Assembly (NCBI GenBank): GCA_030597645.1
Contig: JAUVRN010000074.1
Coordinates: 1 to 7,752, forward strand
Direction of reading: 5' to 3'
DNA: 7,752 nt
Origin: Candidatus Zixiibacteriota bacterium
Lineage (GTDB): Bacteria > Zixibacteria > MSB-5A5 > JAUVRN01
The notes below the pieces were generated by a model. The model saw only the letters and a program-made list of their open reading frames with translations. It did no database searches and was not told where the DNA came from. Of this stretch, positions 6,302 through 7,752 are shown in pieces. How positions within the stretch are numbered: position 1 is the first letter of the stretch; every line of letters starts with the position of its first letter. The translations under genes were made by a program, and so were the position numbers.

Positions 6302-6388
6302 GGAAGGGGTCCGGTGGCTCCCGCGGTCTTCAAAACCGTTGGCGGTCGGTACTCCCGACCGCGGAGGGTTCGACTCCCTCCCCTTCCG
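6302..6388 (+). tRNA. selC: tRNA-Sec, anticodon UCA, compact form
   Basis: This 87-base cloverleaf carries selenocysteine to UGA codons after SerRS charging and conversion by SelA, with delivery by SelB. The anticodon loop CTTCAAA (6328-6334) puts TCA at 6330-6332. The anticodon stem pairs 6323-6327 with 6335-6339 (one G-U). The long variable arm is a perfect 8-bp stem (6342-6349 with 6355-6362, loop TACTC). The T-loop TTCGACT (6369-6375) has stem GAGGG/CCCTC. The acceptor pairs GGAAGGG (6302-6308) with CCCTTCC (6381-6387), with discriminator G6388 and no encoded CCA. E. coli tRNA-Sec has the same anticodon loop, T-loop and GGAAG start. Oddities: only 12 base pairs in acceptor plus T stem (7/5 or 8/4) instead of 13, and a D-domain of about 13 bases that can form only a short stem (for example CGG 6312-6314 with CCG 6321-6323). 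A degenerate copy is possible, but the perfect long arms argue for function. Confidence 0.87.
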
Positions 6389-6428
6389 TCGTTGTGCGCC
6401 TCCACCCCTTCAGTGGAAGAAGGCCGCC

Positions 6429-7226
6429 CTAGCCAGGCAATGCGTTCGGATGATACCTGCCCTGCACGGTGCGCAGGGTCTCCCGCGCGGTTCGGACCAC
6501 TTCTCCGTTCACCGCATCGACCGTGTATGTGTACCGCCGCAGTGAAATCTGATCGTACATGCCCCAGTCTCCATACACAAGCCGCACTGAGTAGATCGTG
6601 TGCCGGTAGAAACCGGTCTCCTCGGCGGTCGCGGAGTGCAGCACTTTTTCTCCGAAGCCCTCACGCTGGAAGAACCACAGGTACTCGATCAGTTCCCGCG
6701 CCGTGGTCGGAACGAGCGGTCGCCTGTTCAGCGTCCCAAGCGTGGGCGGGTCGAGGAACAGGTCACGTGCGGAGGCATCAAAGTAGCTGCACTTGTGCGC
6801 CCGGCTGAGGAGGATGTCGGTCGGCCGTACGGAATAGACGCGTTTGAATTCGAAGTACTTCTCGGTCTCACGCTGTGACACGAGGTCCCTGTAGTAGGCA
6901 CTGTAGCGGCTGCTTAGTTCGGACCATTCCAGAGCCTGCTCCATGCTGTCGGTGCAAAGTTCGATCCACACGTGCTCGCGGGCTCCCGAAGGCGCCGCAC
7001 TCACAGTGTTGAGGTAGTACGGTGAGCCCTCATCGATCTGCTCGAAGTAAAAACCGTCGGGAAACCGGGTCCCGTTGTAGGCGAACCAGCTCAGGTACTC
7101 ATCAGATGGGTTGGTGGGATCACCGGGCGCCGGGGGCACTAGATCGGATGTAACAGGATTGCCGCTGCAGCCGTGGAGCGCGAACCAGGAGGCGACGAAC
7201 AGTGCACGCACTAGAACTGTGCGCAT
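6429..7226 (-). CDS. Predicted lipoprotein, family not recognised
   Basis: This 265-residue protein starts at ATG 7226, with GAGGAG (7232-7237) five bases upstream. The N-terminus is a short basic start, a hydrophobic core and a lipobox L17-H18-G19-C20 followed by S-G, so signal peptidase II cleavage and lipidation at C20 are expected. The Ser at +2 fits outer-membrane sorting in organisms with a Lol system. The mature part starts with a Pro-rich linker (about 25-42) and continues as a soluble domain rich in Tyr, Trp and Arg. Its C-terminal stretch (about 205-255) looks beta-rich with alternating hydrophobics. Two further cysteines occur in the IELCTD and AHKCSY segments. No catalytic motif or known domain is recognised. 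It lies 76 bases downstream of the SpoIID-domain gene on the same strand and is probably co-transcribed, suggesting an envelope role. It ends in TAG, 40 bases from the convergent tRNA, with no clear intrinsic terminator between. Confidence 0.85.
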   Translation of the reverse strand: MRTVLVRALFVASWFALHGCSGNPVTSDLVPPAPGDPTNPSDEYLSWFAYNGTRFPDGFYFEQIDEGSPYYLNTVSAAPSGAREHVWIELCTDSMEQALEWSELSSRYSAYYRDLVSQRETEKYFEFKRVYSVRPTDILLSRAHKCSYFDASARDLFLDPPTLGTLNRRPLVPTTARELIEYLWFFQREGFGEKVLHSATAEETGFYRHTIYSVRLVYGDWGMYDQISLRRYTYTVDAVNGEVVRTARETLRTVQGRYHPNALPG

Positions 7227-7262
7227 CGATACTCCTCACTTCTCGGGGACGAAGCCAATATA

Positions 7263-7302
7263 GCCGCGTCGGCCGGGATTCGCAACGGCCGCAGCAGGCG
7301 GC
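7263..7302 (-). other. GC-rich two-part hairpin directly after the SpoIID-gene UGA stop
   Basis: Read on the minus strand, GCCGC (7302-7298) pairs with GCGGC (7267-7263), and inside it CGGCCG (7291-7286) pairs with CGGCCG (7275-7270) around a 10-base loop. An asymmetric internal loop (6 and 2 bases) separates the stems. No T-run follows (TATATTGG), so it is not a classical terminator. It may stabilise the upstream message or tune expression of the downstream lipoprotein gene. Confidence 0.4.
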
Positions 7303-7752
7303 TCAGTACACCTTCTCGAGGCGTGCGCCGCTGTAGTAGTGGAGCAGGATTTCGGCGTAATTCTGCCCCGCGCGGGCGCGGCCGATGGCGCCGCACTGGC
7401 ACATCCCTATGCCATGCCCGTAACCGTGGCCCCGGACCGTGATCCTGGTCCAGTTGGGTCCATCTACGTCGAAGTGCAACGTGTAATTGGCCGATGGCAG
7501 GATGGCGCTGTTTCGTGATGGCCTGCCGATGGCCCAGCGTGACTTGTCTCCGCCGATGCCCACCGCGCCGTCCTCAAAGACCAGCTCTAGCAGATCCACA
7601 CGGCCCGTGGCGCGCCGCTCGGTAACGCGCAGGGTTACCAGTCTGCCCAGGCTACCCAGCCGTTCCCGCTTCACAAAAGCTGCCACGTTCGAATCGAGCC
7701 AACGGCGAGTGCAGACCTCGGTCCAGTTCCAGTAATTGGACCAGGAGCAGTA
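7303..7752 (-). CDS. SpoIID/LytB-domain protein, 5' end off the window
   Basis: The frame is open from the window edge (base 7752) to TGA at 7303-7305, giving about 149 C-terminal residues. An internal GTG at 7686 is possible but would cut into conserved sequence, so I treat the gene as truncated by the window. SpoIID-type proteins cleave peptidoglycan glycan strands stripped of stem peptides. In Bacillus SpoIID acts in sporulation, but the domain is widespread in non-sporulating bacteria. Signatures seen are the C-terminal family core, HGYGHGIGMCQCGA, followed by AGQNYAEILLHYYSGARLEKVY-type residues that usually end the domain, preceded by the SGR-like ATGRVDLLEL strand. The catalytic Glu lies in the N-terminal half, outside the window, so activity cannot be judged. 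Two Cys in MCQC stand where other members often have a single Cys or Ser. It is followed by a lipoprotein gene in the same direction. Confidence 0.85.
   Translation of the reverse strand, partial: YCSWSNYWNWTEVCTRRWLDSNVAAFVKRERLGSLGRLVTLRVTERRATGRVDLLELVFEDGAVGIGGDKSRWAIGRPSRNSAILPSANYTLHFDVDGPNWTRITVRGHGYGHGIGMCQCGAIGRARAGQNYAEILLHYYSGARLEKVY

Noticed and set aside
6401..6417. Small hairpin TCCAC/GTGGA between selC and the lipoprotein gene
   Set aside because: Only 5 bp with no T-run on either strand, so it is too weak to call a terminator.
6203..6808. 201-codon plus-strand open frame across the tRNA and lipoprotein region
   Set aside because: It runs through the 15-bp tandem repeat, the tRNA gene and the antisense of the lipoprotein. 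It has no ribosome binding site and low-complexity Arg/Ser-rich sequence.

Overview
The window is GC-rich bacterial chromosomal DNA, apparently from a Gram-negative-type or candidate-phylum organism. The evidence is protein style: a short bacterial-type IspG, two NtrC-type sigma-54 activators, a PEGA/TPR membrane protein, a lipoprotein and a SpoIID-domain protein. The species cannot be fixed from the sequence. Two starts have good Shine-Dalgarno matches (4733 and 7226). Four of the six visible protein stops are TAG. No mobile element, CRISPR array or rRNA is visible.

Layout. (1) 2-928, plus strand: the 3' part of ispG (isoprenoid MEP pathway), ending at an intrinsic terminator (971-1000). (2) 1001-6207, plus strand: a three-gene block closed by a second strong intrinsic terminator (6178-6207). 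Its genes are a single-pass membrane protein of unusual architecture (N-terminal zinc ribbon, glutamate-rich repeat, TM helix, carboxypeptidase-regulatory-like domain, PEGA domain, TPRs) and two response regulators of the sigma-54 activator class. The first regulator resembles the PrsR/PEP-CTERM-box type and carries GAFTDA in place of GAFTGA. The second has an intact GAFTGA. No sensor kinase is present in the window. (3) 6206-6388: a 15-bp tandem duplication, a palindrome, then a tRNA gene with a UCA anticodon and long variable arm, read as selenocysteine tRNA (selC). Its acceptor/T branch and D-arm are shorter than in the usual bacterial form. (4) 6429-7752, minus strand: a SpoIID/LytB-domain protein (N-terminal part off the window), a GC-rich hairpin after its UGA stop, and a predicted lipoprotein. 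This pair converges on the tRNA.

How the genes may work together. The central block looks like a signalling or regulatory module: a protein that spans the inner membrane with a cytosolic zinc ribbon and a periplasmic carbohydrate- or protein-binding-like tail, next to two phosphorylation-dependent transcription activators. A functional link is inferred from position only. The minus-strand pair looks cell-envelope related (peptidoglycan processing plus a lipoprotein). The tRNA implies that the organism makes selenoproteins, though none is evident here. The items most worth following are the compact tRNA-Sec, the GAFTDA activator, the Asp in place of the conserved Glu cluster ligand in IspG, and the unassigned zinc ribbon/PEGA/TPR protein.
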